From contig NZ_MTLG01000112.1 in NCBI RefSeq assembly GCF_002192695.1, positions 174,045 through 238,044 on the forward strand: a stretch of 64,000 bases of DNA, in the 5' to 3' direction. Both the position numbers and the translations under genes were made by a program. This DNA comes from Achromobacter xylosoxidans (GTDB lineage Bacteria; Pseudomonadota; Gammaproteobacteria; Burkholderiales; Burkholderiaceae_B). Below, one piece after another: positions 33,792 to 42,391 of this stretch (positions within the stretch are counted from its first letter, which is position 1; the number at the start of each line of letters is the position of its first letter). Under the pieces are notes generated by a model. The model saw nothing but the letters and a program-made list of their open reading frames with translations, had not been told where the DNA came from and did no database searches.

Positions 33792-35579
33792 ATGAGCTTT
33801 CGCACCGCCGAACCCGCATTGAAAGATGTCCTCGATGGAATCGCATCGGGGCAAATCCAGCTTCCTGACTTCCAACGCGGCTGGGTGTGGGATGACAACC
33901 ATATTCGGTCGTTGATCGCGAGCCTCTCGCTGTCCTACCCGATCGGCGCGGTCATGTTTCTGGAAGCAGGTGGGGTACCGTTCAAGCCCCGGCTGTTTGC
34001 CGGCGTCAACCTGCAGCCTGCGCCTACTCCAAAGACCCTCGTACTTGATGGTCAGCAACGCCTGACCTCGATGTACCTGGCGCTGCGCAGCGGCCAGCCC
34101 GTGCCGACGCGCACGGAGAAAGGCGCGAACATTCGCCGCCTGTATTTCCTTGACATGGCCCAATGCCTGGACGAATCGGCAGACCGCGAAGAAGCCGTTC
34201 TCTCGGTGCCGGAGACGCTACAAGTCACGTCCGATTTCGGTCGCAAGGTTGAGCTGGACGTCAGCACGCCAGACTTGCAATACAGCCAACGCCTCTTCCC
34301 TGTGACATTGCTTTTCGATATTCAGGGTTTCATGGCTTGGGAAAGCGGCTTCAGCGCCCATCACCAGTTCGCAGCGGAAGCGATGCAGTTCATGCAACGA
34401 TTCCGCAACGACATCTGGCTACGCTTCCAGCAGTTCAAGGTTCCCGCCATCGAGCTGACTCAGGACACGCCACGCGAAGCCGTGTGCCAGGTGTTCGAGA
34501 AGGTCAATACCGGCGGCGTGACGCTCACCGTTTTCGAGCTGATGACGGCCACCTTCGCAGCCGATGAATTCAATCTGCGTGACGACTGGGAGGCCCGGCG
34601 GGAGCGGTTGACCGTCAAGCATGACGTGCTCACGGCAGTGGACGGCACCAGCTTTCTCACTGCCGTGACCCTGCTGGCCAATTATCAAAGGCACAAGGCA
34701 CAGGGCACGCCCGTCAGTTGCAAGCGTGCCGACGTGCTGCGGCTGCCGTTGGCGGATTTCAAGGCGTTCGAACCCGCGCTGGAGCAAGGGTTCAAGCGCG
34801 CGGCAGAGTTGCTTGCAGAAGAAAAAATCTTCGATGGCCGCAGCCTGCCCTATGCCACACAGCTCATACCGTTGTCAGCCATATGTGCTCACCTAGCAGA
34901 CCGCACCACACAGCACGGCGTCAAACAGAAGCTGTTGCGCTGGTACTGGAGCGGTGTGCTCGGTGAACTGTACGGCGGAGCCAACGAGACTCGCTTTGCC
35001 ATGGACATCCAGGATGTTGTCGCCTGGATCGAAGGTGGTGGCGAACCGCGCACGGTTCGCGATGCCAACTTCGCGCCGACAAGGTTGCTTACCCTGCAAA
35101 GCCGTCTCGCAGCGGCCTACAAGGGCCTGGCCGCCTTGCTCATGAAGCACGGCGGCCGTGATTTCGCCAGCGGCACGCCCATTGATCTCAATGCCTACTT
35201 CAACAACGCCATCGACATCCACCACGTCTTTCCCCGCGCCTGGTGCGAAAAGCAGAAGCTGCCCAAGGAAAAGTGGAACAGCGTGGTCAACAAGGCTCCG
35301 CTGGCGGCAGGCACCAACCGCTTCATCAGTGGCGATGCCCCCAGCGTCTACCTCGCCCGTATCCAGAAGGCCAAGCAGGTTGCCCCCGACAGTCTCGATG
35401 AGTTCCTGACTTCGCATGTGATTCCGGTACAGGCACTTCGCTCGGACGACTTTGATACTTTCATCCGCCAACGCGCTGCTGCGCTGTTGAAGCTCATCGA
35501 ACAGGCCATGGGCAAAGCCATTGCCGGACGCGACAGCGAAGAAACCATCAAGGCCTTTGGCGCGGAACTGTCGTCATGA
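33792..35579 (+). CDS. DUF262/HNH protein, GmrSD-like type IV restriction family
   Basis: The 595-residue product joins an N-terminal DUF262 ParB-like NTPase domain (PDFQRGWVWD near 25-35, VLDGQQRLTS with Asp86) to a C-terminal DUF1524-like HNH nuclease (IDIHHVFPRAWC, His477-His478, then NSVVNKAPL). GmrSD enzymes cut DNA carrying glucosylated or otherwise modified cytosines. The ATG at 33792 is preferred over a TTG at 33774 because AAGGA lies five bases before it. Its stop overlaps the DUF4391 gene start (ATGA). In this operon it may add modified-DNA restriction to the type III system. Confidence 0.87.
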   Translation: MSFRTAEPALKDVLDGIASGQIQLPDFQRGWVWDDNHIRSLIASLSLSYPIGAVMFLEAGGVPFKPRLFAGVNLQPAPTPKTLVLDGQQRLTSMYLALRSGQPVPTRTEKGANIRRLYFLDMAQCLDESADREEAVLSVPETLQVTSDFGRKVELDVSTPDLQYSQRLFPVTLLFDIQGFMAWESGFSAHHQFAAEAMQFMQRFRNDIWLRFQQFKVPAIELTQDTPREAVCQVFEKVNTGGVTLTVFELMTATFAADEFNLRDDWEARRERLTVKHDVLTAVDGTSFLTAVTLLANYQRHKAQGTPVSCKRADVLRLPLADFKAFEPALEQGFKRAAELLAEEKIFDGRSLPYATQLIPLSAICAHLADRTTQHGVKQKLLRWYWSGVLGELYGGANETRFAMDIQDVVAWIEGGGEPRTVRDANFAPTRLLTLQSRLAAAYKGLAALLMKHGGRDFASGTPIDLNAYFNNAIDIHHVFPRAWCEKQKLPKEKWNSVVNKAPLAAGTNRFISGDAPSVYLARIQKAKQVAPDSLDEFLTSHVIPVQALRSDDFDTFIRQRAAALLKLIEQAMGKAIAGRDSEETIKAFGAELSS

Positions 35580-36370
35580 ACCGGACGGATGTCGTTGCAG
35601 CACTGTGTCTTCCCGACAGCGCACGGGTGGACCAGCGCGTCCCCAAGAAGCTGTTGCTGGAGAACGGTGCGCCCACGGCATCCGACAAGCGCCTGATCAC
35701 GGACGCCATTGAAGAAATCCAGTGGCTTGCCGCACTCAAGCCCAACACCATTGGCGTACCCAGCTACCGGGACGCGCAGCGTGAATACCTGGAAGTCACC
35801 GTGCTTGGCTTGACCCTGCGTGGCACTGTCAAGCCCGCCAGTCTCGCTCGCCTTGCCGAATTGGTGCATCGGGCCGTGCCGTATCCCGTGTTGCTGCTTG
35901 TGCAAGGCCAGGCACTGACCCTCTCGCTGGCGCACAAACGCTGGGCGCAGAACGAGGCAGGTAAGGTCGTGCTCGACGGCGACCCAGTGTTGGCCTCGCT
36001 GCCCCACGCAACCGAAGATGCCGCCGCAGTGGAAGACACAATAGCCCCCGAAATCGAGCGCGCCTTCGTGCAGTCCCTGTCGATTGCACGCCAACCCCAG
36101 ACCACGCTGCATGCCCTTTATCAGGGTTGGATGGAGCGCGTGTGGGCCTGGCAGGCGGCACGGCTGACGGGAACCTACCAGGCTGACACAACCCCGGCAC
36201 AAGCGGCTGCCCGCTGGCAGGCGCTGGCTGATTGTGAGCGGCTGGAGAACGAGATCGGCCGCCTGCGAGCGCAAGCCACCAAGGAAAAACAACTGGCGCG
36301 CCAGGTGGAACTGAACCTGACGCTCAAGCGCATCCAGGCCGAACTGGCCGCTGCGCGCCGACAACTTTGA
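35576..36370 (+). CDS. DUF4391-family protein
   Basis: The 264-residue soluble protein matches DUF4391 by its opening RVDQRVPKKLLLENGA and the EIQWLAALKPNTIGVPSY block. It ends in a helical, coiled-coil-like tail (EIGRLRAQATKEKQLARQVE). The biochemical role is unknown. Members are repeatedly found between helicase genes and type III-like methyltransferase genes, so a subunit or adaptor function is likely. It overlaps the DUF262 gene by four bases and precedes mod by 26 bp. Confidence 0.8.
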   Translation: MNRTDVVAALCLPDSARVDQRVPKKLLLENGAPTASDKRLITDAIEEIQWLAALKPNTIGVPSYRDAQREYLEVTVLGLTLRGTVKPASLARLAELVHRAVPYPVLLLVQGQALTLSLAHKRWAQNEAGKVVLDGDPVLASLPHATEDAAAVEDTIAPEIERAFVQSLSIARQPQTTLHALYQGWMERVWAWQAARLTGTYQADTTPAQAAARWQALADCERLENEIGRLRAQATKEKQLARQVELNLTLKRIQAELAAARRQL

Positions 36371-36396
36371 AGATTGAACGAATGACGGAGAAGACC

Positions 36397-38274
36397 ATGG
36401 AAAAACTCACGGCAGCCAGCCCCGAAGCCCAGTCCGCCGACCTGGTGGCGGGCAATATCGAACAGCTCAAGGCGCTGTTCCCGGAATTGATCACTGAGGG
36501 CGCGAACGGCGTGGCGGTGAACGTGGACGTGCTCAAGGCGCTGGTGGGTGATGCCAGCGTCACCGATGCCGATGAGAAGTACGGTCTCAACTGGCACGGC
36601 AAGCGTCGCGCGCGACAACTGGCGCTCACGCCCAGCACTGGCACCTTGCGCCCCTGCCCGGAGGACAGCGTGGACTGGAATACCACCCAGAACCTGATGA
36701 TCGAGGGCGACAACCTCGAAGTGCTCAAGCTGCTGCAAAAAAGCTATGCCGGCAAGGTCAAGATGATCTATATCGACCCACCGTACAACACTGGCAAGGA
36801 TTTTGTGTACCCGGATAATTTTCAGGACAACATCAAAAACTATCTGGAACTGACCGGGCAAATCGAAGGCGGACAGAAGATCAGCAGCAATACCGAGGCC
36901 AGCGGGCGGTTTCATACCGACTGGCTGAATATGATGTATCCGAGACTGAAGCTCGCCAGAGACCTCTTGCGTGATGATGGAGTTATCTTTGTGAGCCTCG
37001 ACGATAATGAGGCGAGCAATTTGAAGGCGATCGGTAGTGAAGTATTCGGTGAAGATAACTTTATTGCGACGATATGTCATAAAGCCCGCGCATCGGTGTC
37101 CAATGACAAGATCATTTCATCAAATCACAATCTGATCGCGCTTTTCGCCAAAAATAGGGAAGAAGTGTTTGCCAAGCGGGATCGTTTTGGCTTGGAGCCA
37201 AATCTCGATGGCTTCGACTTAAAGGATGATCGCGGAAACTACAAGTTGGTTCCTGTGGATGGCCCGGGTGGCGCGGCGAAAGGAAATCCCTTCTACACAT
37301 TCGAAGGGGTCACTGGATACTTTCGCTTCTCTGAGAAAACGATGAGGGAGAAGTGGAACGAAGGGCACGTCGTTAAAGTGGGATCCAATCTTCAACAGAA
37401 GTACTATCTGAAAGACGCTATCGAGTCGAGAAAGACTGACACCACTTGGTGGGACCAAAATCTCTACACATCCACGGCAACCTCTAGGCTGTCGGAGTTA
37501 ATGGGAGCTTCTGTTTTCAGCAACCCAAAGCCAGTCGAATTGATTAGGCGGATGCTTCGCCTTTGGGTGCGGGAGTCGGGCGATCTAGTGCTGGATTTTT
37601 TTGCTGGATCTGGGACTACGGCGCATGCCGTGTACGAACAGAGTGCTGAGGACCAGATTCAAAGAAAATTTGTGCTAGTCCAACTCCCAGAACCCCTTGA
37701 TTCGGAGGACAAGGATCAGAAGGTGGCCGCCGAGTTCTGCGACCGGCTGGGCAAGCCGCGCACCATCGCCGAACTGACCAAGGAACGCCTGCGCCGTGCC
37801 GGCGCCAAGCTCAAGGCCGAGCATCCTGACTGGCGGGGCGACACTGGCTTTCGCGCGTTCAAGCTCGACACCTCCAATATCCGCGTCTGGAATCCCAAAC
37901 CAGACGATCTGGAAGCCACACTATTCGACCATCAGGATCATCTGCTCGAAGGTCGCAGCGAGGCTGATGTGCTTTACGAACTGCTGCTCAAGTTGGGGCT
38001 GGATCTGTGTGTGCCCATCGAACAGCGCAATATCGAAGGCCTTCACGTCCATGCCATTGGCGGCGGCGTGCTGCTGGCGTGCCTGGCTGAGACCATCACC
38101 CGCGAACAGGTAGAGCCGCTCGCCCAGGGCATCATCGGCTGGCACAAGGAGTTGGCCCCTGCCGGTGACACCACCTGCGTGTTCCGCGACAGCGCCTTTG
38201 CCGATGACGTGGCCAAAACCAATCTCGCAGCCATTCTGGAGCAACACGGCATCCAGAACGTGCGCAGCTTGTAA
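36397..38274 (+). CDS. mod: Type III restriction-modification DNA methyltransferase (Mod), mosaic
   Basis: The 625-residue product is a beta-class N6-adenine methyltransferase: the catalytic DPPYNTG (Asp127) precedes the AdoMet-binding FAGSG (402-406), with the target-recognition region between. Mod both methylates and gives sequence specificity to the Res complex. GGAG six bases before the ATG at 36397 decides the start; ATG 36382 or TTG 36367 would only lengthen the tail. The central part (about 36920-37720) is visibly AT-richer (47-48% GC in sampled 60-base blocks) than both flanks (over 70%), a sign of a swapped specificity region. Res follows after 11 bp. Confidence 0.92.
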   Translation: MEKLTAASPEAQSADLVAGNIEQLKALFPELITEGANGVAVNVDVLKALVGDASVTDADEKYGLNWHGKRRARQLALTPSTGTLRPCPEDSVDWNTTQNLMIEGDNLEVLKLLQKSYAGKVKMIYIDPPYNTGKDFVYPDNFQDNIKNYLELTGQIEGGQKISSNTEASGRFHTDWLNMMYPRLKLARDLLRDDGVIFVSLDDNEASNLKAIGSEVFGEDNFIATICHKARASVSNDKIISSNHNLIALFAKNREEVFAKRDRFGLEPNLDGFDLKDDRGNYKLVPVDGPGGAAKGNPFYTFEGVTGYFRFSEKTMREKWNEGHVVKVGSNLQQKYYLKDAIESRKTDTTWWDQNLYTSTATSRLSELMGASVFSNPKPVELIRRMLRLWVRESGDLVLDFFAGSGTTAHAVYEQSAEDQIQRKFVLVQLPEPLDSEDKDQKVAAEFCDRLGKPRTIAELTKERLRRAGAKLKAEHPDWRGDTGFRAFKLDTSNIRVWNPKPDDLEATLFDHQDHLLEGRSEADVLYELLLKLGLDLCVPIEQRNIEGLHVHAIGGGVLLACLAETITREQVEPLAQGIIGWHKELAPAGDTTCVFRDSAFADDVAKTNLAAILEQHGIQNVRSL

Positions 38275-38285
38275 GGGGGCTTGCC

Positions 38286-41200
38286 ATGAAACTGCACTTC
38301 GAGCCCAACCTCGACTACCAGATGCAGGCCATCGAGGCTGTATGCGATCTTTTCCGTGGTCAGGAGGTCTGCCGCACCGAATTCACGGTGACCATGAAAT
38401 TGCCCGATGACGTGCAGATGTCACTGGGCGTGGCGCAGTCCGACCTTGGCGTTGGCAACCGCTTGACGCTGCTCGATGACGAGCTGCTCAAGAATCTGGC
38501 TGACATCCAGTTGCGCGGTGGCTTGCCGCCTTCCGGCTCGCTGACTTCGGGCGACTTCACTGTGGAAATGGAGACCGGCACCGGCAAGACCTATGTGTAC
38601 CTGCGCACGATCTTCGAGCTGAACAAGCGCTACGGCTTCAGCAAGTTCGTGATCGTGGTGCCGTCGGTGGCGATCAAGGAAGGCGTCTACAAGACCCTGC
38701 AAATCACCGAGGAGCACTTCAAGCGGCTCTACGCGGGCGTGCCGTTCGATTACTTCCTGTACGACTCGGGCAAGCCCGGGCCGGTGCGCAACTTCGCCAC
38801 CAGCTCCAACATCCAGATCATGGTGGTGACGGTGGGCGCGATCAACAAGAAGGATGTGAACAACCTCTACAAAGAGAGCGAGAAAACCGGCGGCGAGAAA
38901 CCCATCGACCTGATCAAGGCAACCCAGCCGATCATCATCGTGGATGAACCGCAAAGCGTGGACGGCGGGCTGGAAGGCCGTGGCAAGGAAGCGCTGGATG
39001 CCATGAACCCGCTCTGCACGCTGCGCTACTCCGCTACCCATGTGGACAAGCACCATATGGTGTTCCGCCTGGATGCGGTGGATGCCTATGAGCGCAAACT
39101 GGTCAAGCAGATCGAGGTGGCGTCGGCCACGGTAGAGGACGCGCACAACAAGCCTTTCGTGCGCCTGGTGAAGGTGGAAAACAAGCGCGGCCGCATCAGC
39201 GCCAAGGTCGAGCTGGATAAACAGACCGCCACTGGCGTTCAGCGGGTTGAGGTGACGGTCAGCGATGGCGACGACCTTCAGCAGAGCGCCGATGGCCGCG
39301 CGATCTACGCCGATTTTCGGGTGGGTGAGATCAATACGGCCAAGGGTGACGAGTTCATGGAACTGCGCTACCCCGGCGGCGAAGTGTTTTTGCAGCCTGG
39401 CCAGGCCCACGGAGATGTGGATGCGCTGGCCGTGCAACGCGAGATGATTCGCCGCACGATCAAGGAGCACCTGGACAAGGAGAAGCACCTGCGTCCATTG
39501 GGGATCAAGGTGTTGAGCCTGTTCTTCATCGACGCGGTGGACAAGTACCGTCAGTACGATGCCGACGGCCAGCCGGTCAAGGGCGTGTATGCGCAGATGT
39601 TCGAGGAGGAATATCGCCGTGCCGCCAAGTTGCCGGCCTACCAGAGTTTGTTTGCCGAGATCGACCTGGAGTCCGCCGCCGAGGAGGTGCACAACGGCTA
39701 TTTCTCCATCGACAAGAAAGGCGGCTGGCTTGATACCGCCGAGAACAATGCGGGCAACCGGGAGAATGCCGAGCGCGCCTACAACCTGATCATGAAGGAG
39801 AAGGAGAAGCTGCTGTCCTTCGGCACGCCGCTGAAGTTCATCTTCTCCCACTCCGCGCTCAAGGAGGGCTGGGACAACCCCAACGTATTCCAGATTTGCA
39901 CCTTGCGCGACATCCAGACCGAGCGCGAGCGCCGCCAGACCATTGGTCGTGGGTTGCGTCTGTGTGTCAACCAGGATGGCGAGCGGGTGCGCGGCTTCGA
40001 GGTCAACACCCTGACCGTGGTGGCCACGGAAAACTACGAGCAGTTTGCCGAAAACCTGCAGAAGGAAATCGAGAAAGACACAGGCATTCGCTTTGGCATC
40101 GTGGAGCAGCATCAATTTGCCGCCATTGCCGTGACCGACGCTGATGGGCACGCCGCACCGCTGGGCATCGAGCAATCGAAGACACTGTGGGAGCACCTGA
40201 AAGCCGCCGGCCATATTGATGCCAAAGGCAAGGTGCAGGATTCGCTGAAAACGGCGCTGAAGAACGGCACCTTGGAACTGCCAGCTGAGTTCGATGCGCA
40301 AAAGAGCCAGATTGCCGAAGTGCTGCGCAAGGTGTCGGGTCGGCTCGACATCAAGAATGCCGATGAGCGCCGGCAAGTGCCGCTGCGCAAGGGCAAGGAT
40401 GGCAAGGCCGTCTATCTGAGCGACGATTTCAAGGCGCTGTGGGACCGTATCAAGCACCAAACAACGTACCGCGTGCAGTTCGATAACGCCAAGCTGGTGA
40501 CGGATTGCATCGCAGCGTTGCAGAAGGCCCCGGTGATTGCCAAGGCACGGCTGCAATGGCGCAAGGCCGACATCGCTATCGGCAAGGCGGGTGTCGCCGC
40601 GACGGAAAAAGCGGGTGCGGCGACTGTGGTGCTGGACGAGGCGGATATCGAGCTGCCGGATTTGCTGACTGACCTGCAGGACCGCACCCAGCTCACCCGG
40701 CGCACCATCGTCAGCATCCTGACGGGAAGCGGCCGCCTTGACGACTTCAAACGCAATCCCCAGCAGTTCATTGAATTGGCTGCCGAGACCATCAACCGCT
40801 GCAAGCGCTTGGCCCTGGTCGATGGCATCAAGTACCAGAAGCTCGGTGACCAGCATGTCTATGCGCAGGAGCTGTTTGAGAAGGAAGAGCTCACCGGTTA
40901 TCTGAAGAACATGCTGCTGGATACCCAGAAGTCGATCTACGAGCACGTGGTGTACGACTCGACCACCGAGCGGGACTTCGCCGATAGGCTGGAGAAGAAT
41001 GACGCCATCAAGCTCTACGCCAAGCTGCCAGGCTGGTTCAAAGTGCCCACGCCGCTTGGCACCTACAACCCCGACTGGGCCGTGTTGGTGGAAGAAGACG
41101 GCACCCAGCACCTGTACTTTGTGGTGGAAACCAAAAGCAGCCTGTTCACCGACGACCTGCGCGACAAGGAGAGCGCCAAGATCGAATGCGGCAAGGCGCA

Positions 41201-41291
41201 TTTCACTGCGCTGGGGGGCGGCGAGAACCCAGCCCGGTATGTGGTTGCGCGCTCGGTTGGTGATCTTTTGACCGAGACGGCAAAGGGGTAG
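38286..41291 (+). CDS. res: Type III restriction enzyme helicase-nuclease subunit (Res)
   Basis: The 1001-residue product has a superfamily 2 helicase (METGTGKT with Lys101, motif II DEPQ at 220-223, QTIGRGLRL) and a C-terminal PD-(D/E)XK nuclease (Asp930 in NPDWAVL, Glu948-Thr-Lys950 in VVETKSS). With Mod it would cut DNA after ATP-driven communication between unmodified sites. It is the last gene of the WYL operon. A 963-codon open frame on the opposite strand is a by-product of its GC-rich codons. Confidence 0.93.
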   Translation: MKLHFEPNLDYQMQAIEAVCDLFRGQEVCRTEFTVTMKLPDDVQMSLGVAQSDLGVGNRLTLLDDELLKNLADIQLRGGLPPSGSLTSGDFTVEMETGTGKTYVYLRTIFELNKRYGFSKFVIVVPSVAIKEGVYKTLQITEEHFKRLYAGVPFDYFLYDSGKPGPVRNFATSSNIQIMVVTVGAINKKDVNNLYKESEKTGGEKPIDLIKATQPIIIVDEPQSVDGGLEGRGKEALDAMNPLCTLRYSATHVDKHHMVFRLDAVDAYERKLVKQIEVASATVEDAHNKPFVRLVKVENKRGRISAKVELDKQTATGVQRVEVTVSDGDDLQQSADGRAIYADFRVGEINTAKGDEFMELRYPGGEVFLQPGQAHGDVDALAVQREMIRRTIKEHLDKEKHLRPLGIKVLSLFFIDAVDKYRQYDADGQPVKGVYAQMFEEEYRRAAKLPAYQSLFAEIDLESAAEEVHNGYFSIDKKGGWLDTAENNAGNRENAERAYNLIMKEKEKLLSFGTPLKFIFSHSALKEGWDNPNVFQICTLRDIQTERERRQTIGRGLRLCVNQDGERVRGFEVNTLTVVATENYEQFAENLQKEIEKDTGIRFGIVEQHQFAAIAVTDADGHAAPLGIEQSKTLWEHLKAAGHIDAKGKVQDSLKTALKNGTLELPAEFDAQKSQIAEVLRKVSGRLDIKNADERRQVPLRKGKDGKAVYLSDDFKALWDRIKHQTTYRVQFDNAKLVTDCIAALQKAPVIAKARLQWRKADIAIGKAGVAATEKAGAATVVLDEADIELPDLLTDLQDRTQLTRRTIVSILTGSGRLDDFKRNPQQFIELAAETINRCKRLALVDGIKYQKLGDQHVYAQELFEKEELTGYLKNMLLDTQKSIYEHVVYDSTTERDFADRLEKNDAIKLYAKLPGWFKVPTPLGTYNPDWAVLVEEDGTQHLYFVVETKSSLFTDDLRDKESAKIECGKAHFTALGGGENPARYVVARSVGDLLTETAKG

Positions 41292-41295
41292 GTTC

Positions 41296-41311
41296 TGCCG
41301 TCGCGACGGCA
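41296..41311. terminator. 16-bp perfect palindrome after res
   Basis: TGCCGTCGCGACGGCA sits five bases after the res stop and can form a 7-bp GC-rich hairpin. It is followed by only a short T-run (GTTTTC at 41318-41323), so termination would be weak. It may separate the type III operon from the TerY operon, or allow partial read-through between them. Confidence 0.45.
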
Positions 41312-41371
41312 CGATAAGTTTTCGTCATGCCTACGTGCAAACACCGTAGCTTTGAATAAAGGAGTTTTTAT

Positions 41372-42106
41372 ATGAGCAATATCCCATTCGATCCGTCGAA
41401 ATTCACGGCACCGAAAGCGAAACCTCTACCAGTCGTGCTTCTTCTCGATGTCAGCGGCAGCATGAGCGGAGAGAAAATCCGCAATGTGAATGATGCCGTT
41501 CGCGATATGTTGGATACCTTCAGCGACACCGAGAACGGTGAAACTGAAATCCATGTGGCGATCATCACTTTCGGTTCTCAGGTAGCGCTGCATCAGCCGC
41601 TTGCCAGTGCCAGCGATATTCATTGGCAGGACCTTTCAGCTGGCGGCATGACTCCGCTTGGCACGGCATTGCAAATGGCCAAAGCGATGATCGAAGACAA
41701 AGATGTCATTCCTTCGCGTGCGTATCGTCCAACGGTCGTATTGGTCTCTGATGGTGGGCCTAATGATGCGTGGGAAAAACCTCTGAACGCGTTTATTAGC
41801 GACGGACGCTCTGCAAAATGTGACCGTTTGGCAATGGCGATAGGCGCTGATGCTGACGAGGCGGTACTTGGGAAATTTATCGAAGGCACCTCGAATCGCC
41901 TCTTCTACGCAGAGAACGCCAAGCAGCTACGTGACTTCTTCAAGTTTGTCACCATGTCGGTGACCATTCGCACGAAGTCACAGACGCCAAATAATGTACC
42001 TGAAGCGAGCACCATTGACATCCAGCCGGCCACAATCGAAGCACGCCAGGATAAACAGAACTCTGTGACACAAAGTTCTTCGACAGAAGATGGAGGGTAT
42101 TGGTAA
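41372..42106 (+). CDS. TerY-like von Willebrand factor A protein
   Basis: The 244-residue product is a compact vWA domain with an intact MIDAS: LLLDVSGSMSG (Asp26, Ser28, Ser30), GGMTPLGTAL and LVSDGGPNDAW. It resembles TerY of tellurite/Ter-linked systems, which binds metal ions and assembles protein complexes. A short disordered tail follows residue 205. It has its own RBS (GGAG seven bases before the ATG) after an 80-bp gap, so it opens the long operon. Its stop overlaps the next start (TAATG). It probably scaffolds the complex or is itself a phosphorylation target. Confidence 0.86.
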   Translation: MSNIPFDPSKFTAPKAKPLPVVLLLDVSGSMSGEKIRNVNDAVRDMLDTFSDTENGETEIHVAIITFGSQVALHQPLASASDIHWQDLSAGGMTPLGTALQMAKAMIEDKDVIPSRAYRPTVVLVSDGGPNDAWEKPLNAFISDGRSAKCDRLAMAIGADADEAVLGKFIEGTSNRLFYAENAKQLRDFFKFVTMSVTIRTKSQTPNNVPEASTIDIQPATIEARQDKQNSVTQSSSTEDGGYW

Positions 42107-42375
42107 TGGCACAAGCAATCGGCGATCCAGAAGAACTTGAGCGCTTCGCATATTCGTTACAACAATTTATTGATTCGCTCAACGATGCTGTCGGCAATCT
42201 TAACGGTGCCTTTGCTTCACTCGGAGACACCTGGCAAGACGAAAAGCGGGCGCGATTTGAGGAGGATTACAACGCGCTCGTTCAGCAGTTGCAACACTTC
42301 AACGACAACGCGTCTGAGCAGGTTCCATATCTGGCAGCGCTCGCGGCGCGGCTGCGGGATTATTTGCAAAGCTAA
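42106..42375 (+). CDS. WXG100-like small helical protein
   Basis: The 89-residue product is predicted to be a helical hairpin: one helix (about 8-38), a turn containing Trp43 in LGDTWQDEK, then a second helix (about 45-87). Size, layout and the central W-Q-D turn resemble WXG100 (EsxA-like) proteins, which in type VII secretion bind FtsK/SpoIIIE-type ATPases. The ATG at 42106 follows GGAGGG after eight bases; the frame's TTG at 42100 is rejected. The assignment is by pattern only. The FtsK-like ATPase encoded four genes later makes the match more meaningful. Confidence 0.62.
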   Translation: MAQAIGDPEELERFAYSLQQFIDSLNDAVGNLNGAFASLGDTWQDEKRARFEEDYNALVQQLQHFNDNASEQVPYLAALAARLRDYLQS

Positions 42376-42391
42376 GGGCAGCGAGGTCGCA

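Noticed and set aside
29623..41291. DISARM or BREX system
   Set aside because: The helicase and WYL regulator resemble parts of those systems, but DrmA/DrmB, PglZ, BrxC and BrxL homologues are absent.
38421..41312. 963-codon open frame antisense to res
   Set aside because: It mirrors the GC-rich third-position bias of res, has no recognisable domain, and res has complete helicase and nuclease motifs.
42137..42391. Extended N-terminus of the coiled-coil nuclease
   Set aside because: This upstream part overlaps the WXG-like gene out of frame and has no matching RBS; translation from 42392 starts in a helical motif.
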